Below, one piece after another: positions 1 through 6,214 of a stretch of DNA of 64,000 nt; the stretch's first letter is position 1, and each line of letters opens with the position of its first letter. The position numbers and the translations under genes are program-made. The notes under the pieces are model-generated. The model searched no databases, had not been told where the DNA came from, and was given only the letters and a program-made list of their open reading frames with translations. Location: positions 558,001-622,000 of the forward strand of contig NZ_BEWN01000001.1 in NCBI RefSeq assembly GCF_002723955.1. Direction: 5' to 3'. Source of the stretch: Gluconobacter frateurii (GTDB lineage: Bacteria > Pseudomonadota > Alphaproteobacteria > Acetobacterales > Acetobacteraceae).

Positions 1-41
1 GGCCATCTTGCGCGCCTCATTACAAAACGGAGCGACGACAC

Positions 42-293
42 ATGGCTGACGAATGGAAACTGAAGGAAGACGGAAACCTCGATATTTCGAGCGTAACGGG
101 CTTCCGTACAGTCGTAATTCAGGACGGCGCTGTGGTGCTTCAGGTAAAAGCTGCCACATCCCCTGAACACTATCCGGCTGGTGATAAGCTCGAACAGTTC
201 TCGCTTTCGCCGCAGACGGCTGCTGAACTAGGGCGCGATCTGCTCGATGCTGCGCAGGTGCTTCTCCAGAAGCCTGAAGGCGAGATGCACTAA
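42..293 (+). CDS. hypothetical protein, 83 aa
   Basis: Not recognised. The product is a small acidic soluble protein without a signal peptide or membrane segment. It starts MADEWKLKEDG, and its middle part alternates hydrophobic and polar residues in a beta-like pattern (TVVIQDGAVVLQVK), followed by a helical C-terminus (TAAELGRDLLDAAQVLL). An ATG start preceded by GGAGCGAC supports translation. It lies at the left edge of the integrated element, upstream of other small unknown genes on the same strand. Nothing in the sequence fixes a function; a small phage or satellite accessory protein is a reasonable guess. Confidence 0.55.
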   Translation: MADEWKLKEDGNLDISSVTGFRTVVIQDGAVVLQVKAATSPEHYPAGDKLEQFSLSPQTAAELGRDLLDAAQVLLQKPEGEMH

Positions 294-373
294 AGCGAAC
301 CGACGATACTTTTTCGGACCAAGTCATCGCCTTAGAAGGCGAAAGCTTACATTTGTCCTGAGGGAGAAACGTC

Positions 374-523
374 ATGTCCGTACTCCCTGCGCTGTGGTCG
401 AGGACTCGCGTCCCCGACCACGATCGTCCATCCTGTAGTCACCAGAACAAACAGGAGACGATTCCGTGTATAAAACAGCTGCTAAGATTGCATCTTTCAA
501 ACGTGCCAATGATGGCACTGTAA
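374..523 (+). CDS. possible small protein, 49 aa
   Basis: An ATG frame preceded by a good Shine-Dalgarno (AGGGAG at 361-366, 7-bp spacing) runs 49 codons and overlaps the start of the next gene at 466. The predicted product is basic and Cys/His-containing, with no recognised domain. It contains the strong hairpin at 394-421, so the segment may instead be a structured RNA leader. No homology is recognised and coding is uncertain. Confidence 0.22.
   Translation: MSVLPALWSRTRVPDHDRPSCSHQNKQETIPCIKQLLRLHLSNVPMMAL
394..421. other. 12-bp hairpin with TCGC loop
   Basis: The arms 394-405 and 410-421 are complementary apart from one position and enclose a TCGC tetraloop. No T-tract follows, so it is not a typical intrinsic terminator. 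It sits 45 bp before the GTG start of the 87-aa gene and could affect its translation or transcript stability. Confidence 0.5.
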
Positions 524-729
524 AAGTCAAAATCAGAGCGTCTTCAGAGTGGGGAGACAGGAAAGCAATTTTTGGGATTTCTTTCCAAGTGCCAAAAGAA
601 TTTTCACCTGAAGGCCTGACTCTCCTTGAATTAGAGCGGGAGGTTTTGAAAGAGCTATCCGAAGTTGTCTCCAACAGGATTAACGATCTTAACAAAGATC
701 TATCCGCGAAACGCATGTTTAATCGATAA
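466..729 (+). CDS. hypothetical protein, 87 aa
   Basis: Not recognised. The start is a GTG preceded by AGGAG at 451-455. The protein is lysine-rich and soluble. Its first half is predicted beta strand (a DGTVKVKIRA stretch, then KAIFGISFQV), followed by an amphipathic helix with several Glu/Leu repeats. Codon use is more AT-rich than in the housekeeping genes to the right, consistent with an accessory element. It ends 10 bp before the tail of the convergent 146-aa gene. Confidence 0.5.
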   Translation: MYKTAAKIASFKRANDGTVKVKIRASSEWGDRKAIFGISFQVPKEFSPEGLTLLELEREVLKELSEVVSNRINDLNKDLSAKRMFNR

Positions 730-739
730 CGATTTGTTC

Positions 740-1180
740 TCATTCTGAACCGTCTTTCGTGTCCCGATACTGAATACCAATGACGTTTGCCGACAGGACG
801 GTTTGGAAAATTGAAGATGATCCAAATATACTCCCACGGAGAATATTTACTCGCGTGAGAAGCGTATTGAGAATTTCGAGCTGTTCCTTAGACGATTTCG
901 AGGAAAATGCTCTGATCTCATCTTGAGTAGGTTCAGACTTCCAAAGTCTTTCTGCTGCACCGACGCTTTCCATTCGTTCCAAGGCAGCAAGAACCCAAGG
1001 CTCCAGTTCCACTTTCTTTGCGGGCTGGTTTACTTCTGGCTGCGGCGGAATCCCCACAAGATCATCCGGACAAACTGGCCTAAGAGGCCGATAGCCAGCC
1101 TTCGCATCATCAGCCAAGACAGCATCTTGCTGACGGCGGCATGAGCGGAGCTTACGCTTGAGGGTATGAAGAATGCTCAT
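740..1180 (-). CDS. hypothetical protein, 146 aa
   Basis: Not recognised. The N-terminus is basic (MSILHTLKRKLRSCRRQQ), the middle is proline-rich, and the C-terminal half is predicted helical (EPWVLAALERMESV, KEQLEILNTLLTRV). There are no membrane segments. Its start overlaps the stop of the upstream Cro-like gene by 4 bp, so the two form one leftward unit probably driven by the promoter at 1394-1422. In phage-like elements genes at this position often act in replication or lysogeny control, but the sequence gives no family-level support for that. Confidence 0.5.
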   Translation of the reverse strand: MSILHTLKRKLRSCRRQQDAVLADDAKAGYRPLRPVCPDDLVGIPPQPEVNQPAKKVELEPWVLAALERMESVGAAERLWKSEPTQDEIRAFSSKSSKEQLEILNTLLTRVNILRGSIFGSSSIFQTVLSANVIGIQYRDTKDGSE

Positions 1181-1386
1181 GCTGCGGCTGTTCCAAAATC
1201 ATGACTCGGTTGAGGGAATATGTCTGGACGGATCACGTGGGGATCGAGATTGGCGAGCCGTGCGACCGCGATGACGTGGATTGGTGGCACCCGTCGCCAC
1301 TTACAGACTGCAGAGTGAGAGCGCTTTATGACCTCACCTACCTTCTTGGGGCCACCTGCGGCCCGTATCACTTCACCAATATCCAT
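1177..1386 (-). CDS. Cro/YdaS-like HTH protein, 69 aa
   Basis: A small helix-turn-helix protein of the Cro/YdaS type. The pattern VIRAAGGPKKVGEVIKRSHS, then AVCKWRRVPPIHV, is the hallmark: helix, turn, recognition helix with a conserved Trp, then the P-x-x-H segment, followed by a V-A-x-x-A helix. The start was set at the internal ATG (MDIGEV) because an upstream extension would run through the operator. It is transcribed away from the Xre repressor, with two operator copies in the gap, like the cro/cI arrangement of lambdoid phages. It probably antagonises the repressor by binding the same sites. Confidence 0.7.
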   Translation of the reverse strand: MDIGEVIRAAGGPKKVGEVIKRSHSAVCKWRRVPPIHVIAVARLANLDPHVIRPDIFPQPSHDFGTAAA

Positions 1387-1393
1387 AAAGCAA

Positions 1394-1422
1394 TGTGAGC
1401 ATGTCTCACATATTTCTGTCAA
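1394..1422 (-). promoter_or_regulatory. leftward promoter with operator O1
   Basis: On the minus strand a perfect -35 TTGACA lies at 1417-1422. O1, TGTGAG-CATGT-CTCACA with perfect 6-bp arms, occupies 1394-1410 in the spacer and -10 zone. It ends 8 bp from the ATG of the Cro-like gene. A repressor bound here should block this promoter. The -10 itself is weak. Confidence 0.55.
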
Positions 1423-1429
1423 GTTTGTG

Positions 1430-1446
1430 CGTGAGCATGGCGCACA
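1430..1446. promoter_or_regulatory. operator O2
   Basis: CGTGAG-CATGG-CGCACA matches O1 at 13 of 17 positions and keeps the 6-5-6 layout. Its centre is 36 bp from that of O1, and it lies 32 bp upstream of the repressor ATG, suitable for autoregulation. Confidence 0.5.
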
Positions 1447-1478
1447 CATCAGCTCGTCAAGACGTGCAGAATTTTCAC

Positions 1479-1826
1479 ATGGAAAACACGTCCAGAATCA
1501 GTGACAGGATCAAAAGTCTTCGCAAGAGACTTAATATGAAGCAGGCGGATTTTGTCGCCGGACTGAATATCTCAAGATCATATTTATCAAAACTTGAGAC
1601 AGGAGAGGAGCAACCAGGAAGGGATTTGCTCATCAGAATGTCACATGAATTCAACGTTTCGCTTGATTGGCTCACATCCGGTTCCGGAGATGCCGTTCCA
1701 GCACGAGCCATAAATGAGCAAGAAGCACTCTTGCTTATGGCCTTTCGCTCACTACCTCCCGACGAAGCCGAAACTCATTTAAAGCTCATGCTTCAGCGTG
1801 CGAATAAGGACAGATTGGATCAGTAA
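1479..1826 (+). CDS. Xre-family repressor, 115 aa
   Basis: A phage-type DNA-binding repressor. Residues about 8-65 form an HTH_XRE domain: a basic first helix (RIKSLRKRL), the NMKQADFV / NISRSYLSKLETGEEQP recognition unit, and the closing helix with SLDWL. The remaining 45 residues are helical (NEQEALLLMAFRSLP) and probably dimerise the protein; there is no S24 LexA-type peptidase domain, so RecA-triggered self-cleavage is not expected. The internal ATG was chosen because an upstream extension would translate both operators. Four TGTGAG-N5-CTCACA sites flank the gene, two on each side, so it probably controls both the leftward Cro-like unit and the rightward integration operon. Confidence 0.8.
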   Translation: MENTSRISDRIKSLRKRLNMKQADFVAGLNISRSYLSKLETGEEQPGRDLLIRMSHEFNVSLDWLTSGSGDAVPARAINEQEALLLMAFRSLPPDEAETHLKLMLQRANKDRLDQ

Positions 1827-1838
1827 GAAATTATTTCA

Positions 1839-1855
1839 TGTGAGCTAAACTCACT
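1839..1855. promoter_or_regulatory. operator O3
   Basis: TGTGAG-CTAAA-CTCACT matches the O1 layout with 11 of 12 arm positions. It begins 13 bp after the repressor stop and lies just upstream of the -35 element at 1862. Confidence 0.5.
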
Positions 1856-1861
1856 TTGGTG

Positions 1862-1890
1862 TTGACTGAAATGTTCGCATAACTCACATT
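1862..1890 (+). promoter_or_regulatory. rightward promoter with operator O4
   Basis: A TTGACT -35 element (1862-1867) is followed by GAAAT, as in the leftward promoter, and a weak -10 near 1885-1890. O4 (TGTTCG-CATAA-CTCACA, 1872-1888) covers the spacer and -10. It should drive the membrane-protein-to-integrase operon and be shut by the repressor. Confidence 0.5.
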
Positions 1891-1989
1891 TACTCCATCG
1901 CACCGACGCGATGGAGATCGTTATGTCATTGTCTGCAAATATAGCTAACGTATCTGCTCCACGCACAAACCTGATGGAGACAGACTCTT

Positions 1990-2547
1990 ATGACCACGGA
2001 AGTCTCGATAATCGTCACGGTGCCTCCCAAGGAAGAGGCGCCAGCAGCGGACGATCTGTACGATGCAGATCAGGTTGGCGCGTCTTTGGACAGAGATACT
2101 CTTCGTCTCTGGATCGCGACGGAAGCTCAGCGAGTTGCGAAAGATCGTATCGACGCACAGATGAAGCTGCTGGAGCGCTATATGGCTCGCGGAGCAAGTT
2201 TTGTGGGCTGGGGCCTCACAGCAACGATCGGGCTATCGGCGGTTTGGAGGCTTCACAGTCATCCGCCTTATCTGTGGATACCGGCAACTCTGACGGCGGC
2301 AGCTTCTTTTTCTGCAGCGCTGTTATTATGGCCGCGGCAGTGGCAGATCTCTGGCGATCTGCCGTCTTACCTTGGAAGTCTGCGGTTCGAGACAGAGCTG
2401 GAATTACGAGAAACCCTTGCCCAGAGAGACGAGCAAGGGATCGAGTTGAACGACACCCGTTTAGGCTGGGCTTCGGTATTCATGAAGTTCACGCTCGGAT
2501 TTATGGCAGCAGCGGCTCTGAGCGTGGCGGTAATTTTTCTGTCTTAA
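1990..2547 (+). CDS. membrane protein, 185 aa
   Basis: Not assignable to a named family. An N-terminal cytoplasmic part of about 70 residues contains an amphipathic helix (LRLWIATEAQRVAKDRIDAQMK). Two adjacent hydrophobic segments follow (about 75-90 and 97-112), then a charged loop (RFETELELRETLAQRDEQG) and a C-terminal membrane segment (GFMAAAALSVAVIFLS). ATG start. It is the first well-supported gene after the operator-controlled promoter. Membrane proteins of this size are common early cargo of satellites and prophages, including exclusion proteins, but no motif supports a specific role. Confidence 0.6.
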   Translation: MTTEVSIIVTVPPKEEAPAADDLYDADQVGASLDRDTLRLWIATEAQRVAKDRIDAQMKLLERYMARGASFVGWGLTATIGLSAVWRLHSHPPYLWIPATLTAAASFSAALLLWPRQWQISGDLPSYLGSLRFETELELRETLAQRDEQGIELNDTRLGWASVFMKFTLGFMAAAALSVAVIFLS

Positions 2548-2728
2548 ATGGTGGCCAGCTTACCTGTGGAATAGGCTTCGGTGCTGGAGCCTGTATTGGT
2601 GGCGGAAGAGGCTTTGCCATTAGTTTCCTCATTGGCTGTTTGTCAGTGCCAATGATGGAAGGCACGGGAGAATTGGGCAACCGATTCTCCCCTCCATTTG
2701 GACTGCTGTCTGCAGGGGGAGTGGTCTA

Positions 2729-3115
2729 ATGCGGCCGCTTCATCCTCTCCTGCGCGGTCACACCGACCAGACATTCGCGGAATATCTGTCTGACCGCCCG
2801 CTGGCAGTTCAACAGAAAGCACGGGAGCGGCGCGTGTGCCTGGTGCATGCACGCGCAAGAGCTGCTGATGCGTCGATTCCGGGCATCGCCAAGGCGTATG
2901 CTGCCACAGCTGAAGCCGTAGAGGCTGAACTTGTCGCCCTGCTGCACGCCACGAAGCCGGCAGAAGCCATCCCGTTTCCGGAGCCGCCCAAGCGCGGTCC
3001 TCAGACCATGCAAGATCTTCTGATGCGCACTGAGGCCGCAAAGGTGTCCGGTCGCCTTGCTGGATTCCTACGCTTTTGCACCGACCTTCTGCCGGGAGGG
3101 CGCGATGTCCACTGA
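2729..3115 (+). CDS. hypothetical protein, 128 aa
   Basis: Not recognised. The protein is Ala/Arg-rich and predicted mostly helical (a repeated AKAYAATAEAVEAELVALL stretch) with a Pro-rich linker (PFPEPPKRGP). There is no signal peptide or membrane helix. The ATG is preceded by a strong AGGGGGA at 2714-2720. Its 3' end overlaps the next small gene by 11 bp, so it belongs to the integrase operon. Confidence 0.5.
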   Translation: MRPLHPLLRGHTDQTFAEYLSDRPLAVQQKARERRVCLVHARARAADASIPGIAKAYAATAEAVEAELVALLHATKPAEAIPFPEPPKRGPQTMQDLLMRTEAAKVSGRLAGFLRFCTDLLPGGRDVH

Positions 3116-3242
3116 ATTTCTGGATCTGCTTTTGCCGTGTGGGCTGGTGGCTATCGTGTACGGGGCAGGGATCGTCACCGGGATGGTGATCAAGTCTGCC
3201 GATAGGTGGGTTCAGCCTCTTGATCGGAGGCCCGCGCCATGA
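3105..3242 (+). CDS. small membrane protein, 45 aa
   Basis: A 45-residue product dominated by one membrane segment (LLLPCGLVAIVYGAGIVTGM), with a short acidic N-terminus and a basic C-terminal tail ending in RRPAP. The start was set at the ATG with GGGAGG at 3094-3099. It overlaps the next ATG by 4 bp (ATGA), strong evidence for translational coupling. Its role is unknown; single-span peptides in such operons can be toxins or membrane anchors. Confidence 0.5.
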   Translation: MSTEFLDLLLPCGLVAIVYGAGIVTGMVIKSADRWVQPLDRRPAP

Positions 3243-3487
3243 CGGCGGAAGCAAGGTCACCGGATATGTTCACGGTGTGCATGCTTGGCGTTCGCCCTCG
3301 TCCATACGCTGGCCAGCGTTACGCGGAATACCGGGATGCCGAACGTCAGGCCAAGGAAGATGTCCGCACGACATTCTGTGATCACGACATCTATCTGGGT
3401 ATGCGCCTGGTCGCGACTGTCTGTGCGCCGTCCATGGCCGGAAAAATCAAGGTTGACCTGACCGAACTGGGGAGCCGTTACGCGTGA
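3239..3487 (+). CDS. hypothetical protein, 82 aa
   Basis: Not recognised. The product is soluble, with an RRYAEYRDAERQAKED-like charged helix in the middle and a C-terminal KIKVDLTEL segment. It is coupled by 4-bp overlaps both to the upstream membrane peptide and to the downstream excisionase-like gene, so it is very likely a real member of the integration operon even without homology. Confidence 0.5.
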   Translation: MTAEARSPDMFTVCMLGVRPRPYAGQRYAEYRDAERQAKEDVRTTFCDHDIYLGMRLVATVCAPSMAGKIKVDLTELGSRYA

Positions 3488-3726
3488 GTGGCCGTATCGT
3501 CCAGATGGCTCCCAAGGTGCTGGATATTGGGGATGCTGCGTCCTATCTGGCCATGTCGGTTGGGACGTTCAGGGCGCATGTGCTTCCGCATGTCCGGCAG
3601 ATAAACCTTTCAGCGCGGCGTCGAGGCTATTTGGTGTCTGATCTGGATCGCTGGATTGATCGGCAGGTGGGTGGGGAAGGTGTGGCAGTCACTGTTTCCG
3701 CCAATCCCTGGGACGCGATGAGTTGA
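3484..3726 (+). CDS. excisionase-like HTH protein, 80 aa
   Basis: A MerR/AlpA-type winged HTH of the kind used by recombination directionality factors. DIGDAASYLAMSVGTFRAHV forms the HTH, INLSARRRGYLVSDLDRWID the wing and closing helix, in the order typical of HTH_17 excisionases. The GTG start overlaps the previous stop (GTGA), and its own stop overlaps the TTG of the integrase. It probably bends att DNA and directs the neighbouring integrase to excision. Confidence 0.72.
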   Translation: MSGRIVQMAPKVLDIGDAASYLAMSVGTFRAHVLPHVRQINLSARRRGYLVSDLDRWIDRQVGGEGVAVTVSANPWDAMS

Positions 3727-4793
3727 CCACGCTGCGACTGCCTTACATTCAGCGTTTTAAGGATCGGCACGGGAAGGTTCGGTATTACTTCCGCAAGAAG
3801 GGGCAGAAGAGCGTTCCGCTGCCAGATCTGCGCGATCCGGGTTTCATTGCTGCGTACCAAGCTGCTGTTTCTGGTGCTGAGCCACGAGGGCTGGACGCTG
3901 CAAAGGTTACGCCGACGGGAAGTTTGAGGGATGTGATCGAATCCTGGTACGCCACGGCGCATTTTAAGACGCTCGAAGAGAGTACCAAGGCTGTGTACCG
4001 GCGCTTGCTGGAGCGTATGCGCGGCGCGGATTATGCTGCGAACCCGGTTTTACTGATGGAAAGCCGTCATGTCCGGATGATCATGGCCCGGCATAATGAC
4101 TCGCCCACGACGGCCAATCGCATGTTGCGGCTGCTCTCAATGTTGATGGAGCACGCCATTCATATGGGGTGGGCGGAGAATAACCCGACGGCGGGCGTTC
4201 AGCGCATGAAGATCAAGAGTGATGGCATCCATTCCTGGACGGATGATGAGATCGCTCGATATGAGGCGCGCTGGCCAAGTGGCACGAGAGAGCGTCTGGC
4301 ATTGGCTCTTCTGCTCTACACGGGGCAGCGCCGCAGTGATGTTGTGAAGATGGGGCCGCGCTCACTGACGGGTCATGGCATTCATGTCCGGCAGCAGAAG
4401 ACAGGCACTGAGTTGGTCATTCCCATTCACGAGCAGTTGCGGGTCGAACTGGACCAGTGGCAGCCGAATGGAGCAGGGACGTTTCTGGCGACTGAGAAGG
4501 GGCGTCCGATGTCCGTGAACAACTTCTACAATCAGTTCATCGACTGGTGCCGTGAGGCAGGGCTGCCGGCTGGATGCAGTCCGCACGGTTTGCGCAAGGC
4601 CGCCGCTCGGAGGCTGGCAGAAGCTGGCTGCACAACGCACCAGATCGCAGCCATTACAGGGCACCGGAGTTTGGCGGAAGTGGCACGCTATACGCGGGCT
4701 GCCGAACAGGTGGAATTGGCACGTTCGGCGATGTCAAGGCTGAGGCCGAATGTCAAACCTGCCGAAAAACTGGCGGAAGCGAGCGATTTCTGA
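3723..4793 (+). CDS. int: tyrosine recombinase (integrase)
   Basis: Site-specific integrase of 356 aa. An N-terminal arm-binding stretch (RFKDRHGKVRYYFRKKG) precedes a SAM-like core-binding domain (about 65-165) and the catalytic domain. The catalytic set is complete: R203 (TGQRR), K226, H288-x-x-R291 (HGLR), H314 (GHR) and the nucleophile Y323 (ARYTR). The start is a TTG overlapping the excisionase-like stop; no ATG lies nearby. The gene points at tRNA-Arg 1.3 kb away, the normal orientation for integrases using a tRNA 3' end, but a cargo pair now lies between. Its last 65 bp recur next to the tRNA. Confidence 0.92.
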   Translation: MTTLRLPYIQRFKDRHGKVRYYFRKKGQKSVPLPDLRDPGFIAAYQAAVSGAEPRGLDAAKVTPTGSLRDVIESWYATAHFKTLEESTKAVYRRLLERMRGADYAANPVLLMESRHVRMIMARHNDSPTTANRMLRLLSMLMEHAIHMGWAENNPTAGVQRMKIKSDGIHSWTDDEIARYEARWPSGTRERLALALLLYTGQRRSDVVKMGPRSLTGHGIHVRQQKTGTELVIPIHEQLRVELDQWQPNGAGTFLATEKGRPMSVNNFYNQFIDWCREAGLPAGCSPHGLRKAAARRLAEAGCTTHQIAAITGHRSLAEVARYTRAAEQVELARSAMSRLRPNVKPAEKLAEASDF

Positions 4794-4797
4794 GATT
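4730..4797. repeat. direct repeat, copy A (integrase 3' end)
   Basis: The last codons and stop of the integrase recur at 5985-6073. The shared part includes GTCAAACCTGCCGAAAAACT, then GGCGGAAG, AGCGATTTC, the stop codon and GAGATT. Identity ends after GAGATT, where the cargo begins. Confidence 0.85.
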
Positions 4798-4828
4798 AAT
4801 GGTTCAGTAATAAGTTAAAATTTATAAA

Positions 4829-5245
4829 TTACTTTGCTTTGATATTTTGTTGAGTGGATTTCTCTTGATCGTGACCTTTATGTACCATCGCGTTGCTTCC
4901 TGCCCCAACTAACGCGCCAGCAGTAGCTACTATCCCTTGCCCAACAACTTTTAAAAAATTATCTGCCCACTCTTTGTTGGGCGTGCAGGTTGCGAGAATT
5001 TCAGTAAATCCTGCAAGAACGCTAAGAACTATCAAAATTATGAGGGCGAGAACCGCTACACCGTTATCAGAATGCCAGGAAATAAAGGAACGGCCAAGGG
5101 GAATCATTACCGAGTTTGGATGGTTTTTATGATTTGCTTCATCATGCTCCGCCTTTTTTTCGGCAGTGAACATTGATGACTCGGATTTTGATTTTTTAGA
5201 CGATTCTGGCTTCTGCGCTTCTTCTAATTCAAAATCGTCTTCCAC
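4829..5245 (-). CDS. two-helix membrane protein paired with Panacea gene
   Basis: A 138-aa product. About 50 Lys/Glu/Ser-rich residues precede a strong membrane helix (VAVLALIILIVLSVLAGF) and a second Gly/Ala-rich hydrophobic helix (GQGIVATAGALVGAG), with a charged tail. No named domain. It begins 5 bp after the Panacea gene on the same strand, so the pair is an operon. Panacea antitoxins are known to sit beside diverse toxins, including membrane-acting ones, which makes this a candidate toxin; a membrane anchor for a different effector is possible. Base composition is clearly more AT-rich than in the chromosome to the right. Confidence 0.6.
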   Translation of the reverse strand: MEDDFELEEAQKPESSKKSKSESSMFTAEKKAEHDEANHKNHPNSVMIPLGRSFISWHSDNGVAVLALIILIVLSVLAGFTEILATCTPNKEWADNFLKVVGQGIVATAGALVGAGSNAMVHKGHDQEKSTQQNIKAK

Positions 5246-5250
5246 TTTGA

Positions 5251-5757
5251 TTAGGCTTCCGTTTTCTTTTTCACTAACGGCATGAAGTCGGCTTTAATGT
5301 AGTCGTCTGGGATCTCTACACTTCTGCCGCCCGGAGACGCATCTCGAACTCTGTCCCAAGCCCAGCCTTCTTTGTGAGAAAGGTCGGAAAGTTCACGCGC
5401 AGTCCAAGAATTATACCTTTTCCAAACAAAGTTAATTACTTTGCGGGCCGCTTCGTCAGATGGGGCAGGAACGGGCATGTATTCAAATTCGTCGGCGTCG
5501 GTGAAAGAAACTTCTTCAGCAAGTTCCTTTATCTGTCCGCCACCAAAGTTTTTAAATTCCTGATAAAGCACTTCTGACACCGGCCCATAAGGCCAAGCTT
5601 GGAAGCTTTCCTCTATCAGAGGCTCATTTCTCGCCGCCAAATGGTAGCCATGGGCAAGGAAAATGAGTTTCTGAAGCTTCATAGGGCTTACAGGAACATC
5701 ATCGTCGAAGCTGCGCCGCAGAAACGCGTTCGCTACTCCCTTGACCGGGAACGGCAT
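5251..5757 (-). CDS. Panacea (DUF4065) domain antitoxin-like protein
   Basis: A 168-aa protein with the Panacea/DUF4065 (GepA/SocA-like) signature: MKLQKLIFLAHGYHLA, then the diagnostic AWPYGPVSEVLY, an acidic middle, and the C-terminal helix pair ending in LSDLSHKEGWAWDR. Proteins of this family neutralise or deliver toxins for degradation; SocA of Caulobacter adapts a toxin to ClpXP. It is the first gene of a leftward pair in the slot between integrase and tRNA, a typical place for defence or addiction cargo. The ATG lies 6 bp after AGGAGA (GAATGGTATG context). Confidence in the domain is high, in the function moderate. Confidence 0.85.
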   Translation of the reverse strand: MPFPVKGVANAFLRRSFDDDVPVSPMKLQKLIFLAHGYHLAARNEPLIEESFQAWPYGPVSEVLYQEFKNFGGGQIKELAEEVSFTDADEFEYMPVPAPSDEAARKVINFVWKRYNSWTARELSDLSHKEGWAWDRVRDASPGGRSVEIPDDYIKADFMPLVKKKTEA

Positions 5758-5984
5758 ACCATTCTCCTTTCATTCCTGAACCCACGAGAAATTTCGTACG
5801 GCCTCTCTGAGAGAGATAACATATGTGCATAATTTTCGCGCGCAGCAATATCCTCAGCCAGCCAAAATCATAATTATGGTGACAATGCCCTCACATTTGG
5901 GAGGTTTTACGCCATAAAAAAAGCTGTTCTGCGGTGCGGCTGTTATGGTTGGATTTTCAGAAAACTAAATTGTGCTCTTTTGGA
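5758..5984. other. intergenic leader of the Panacea pair
   Basis: AT-rich DNA without a supported gene. It should hold the leftward promoter of the Panacea operon, but no consensus pair stands out. Together with the integrase remnant it forms a 318-bp stretch without an intact gene before the tRNA. Confidence 0.5.
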
Positions 5985-6073
5985 GATGTCGAGGCTAAGA
6001 CCGAATGTCAAACCCGTCTTGGAAGGTGTCAAACCTGCCGAAAAACTGGCGGAAGATAGCGATTTCTGAGATT
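5985..6073 (+). pseudogene. integrase 3'-end remnant (direct repeat copy B)
   Basis: The frame reads MSRLRPNVKP, then VLEGVKP, then [10 protein letters not shown] and a TGA at 6067-6069. The intact integrase ends MSRLRPNVKP then AEKLAEASDF, so this is its tail with a 21-bp internal duplication and a few substitutions. Nothing integrase-like precedes it. The stop lies 7 bp from the tRNA 3' end, exactly where an integrase using this tRNA would end. It marks a second, largely deleted integrase gene. Confidence 0.8.
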
Positions 6074-6075
6074 GG

Positions 6076-6152
6076 TGGTGGACCCGACGCGATTCGAACG
6101 CGTGACCTTTGCCTTCGGAGGGCAACGCTCTATCCAGCTGAGCTACGGGTCC
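6076..6152 (-). tRNA. tRNA-Arg(CCG)
   Basis: A 77-nt cloverleaf on the minus strand. The acceptor stem GGACCCG pairs with CGGGTCC, followed by encoded ACCA. The D arm is GCTCAGCTGGATAGAGC. The anticodon stem TTGCC/GGCAA carries the loop CTCCGAA, giving anticodon CCG (codon CGG). The T arm contains GTTCGAATC. The gene is intact, and its 3' end faces the integrated element, which makes it the probable attB. Confidence 0.96.
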
Positions 6153-6214
6153 GTCGGGTCTCCAATAGACGGTTCAGGATAGGCTTGCCAAGCCCCTATC
6201 GGCATTTTGTTCAT

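Noticed and set aside
1911-2729. Open frame of 272 codons overlapping the 185-aa membrane protein in another frame
   Set aside because: The overlapping frame has better composition and a coherent three-helix topology. The long frame is Ser/Arg/Gly-rich without a fold. Its Gly-rich hydrophobic end (after 2547) lacks a start codon, and no canonical slippery site for a -1 shift was found at the end of the membrane gene.
4796-4828. Possible tRNA 3'-end att repeat just after the integrase
   Set aside because: Only the tail GAGATT and a TGGT are shared with the tRNA-proximal copy. No tRNA-Arg 3' segment is present, so no second att core can be claimed here.
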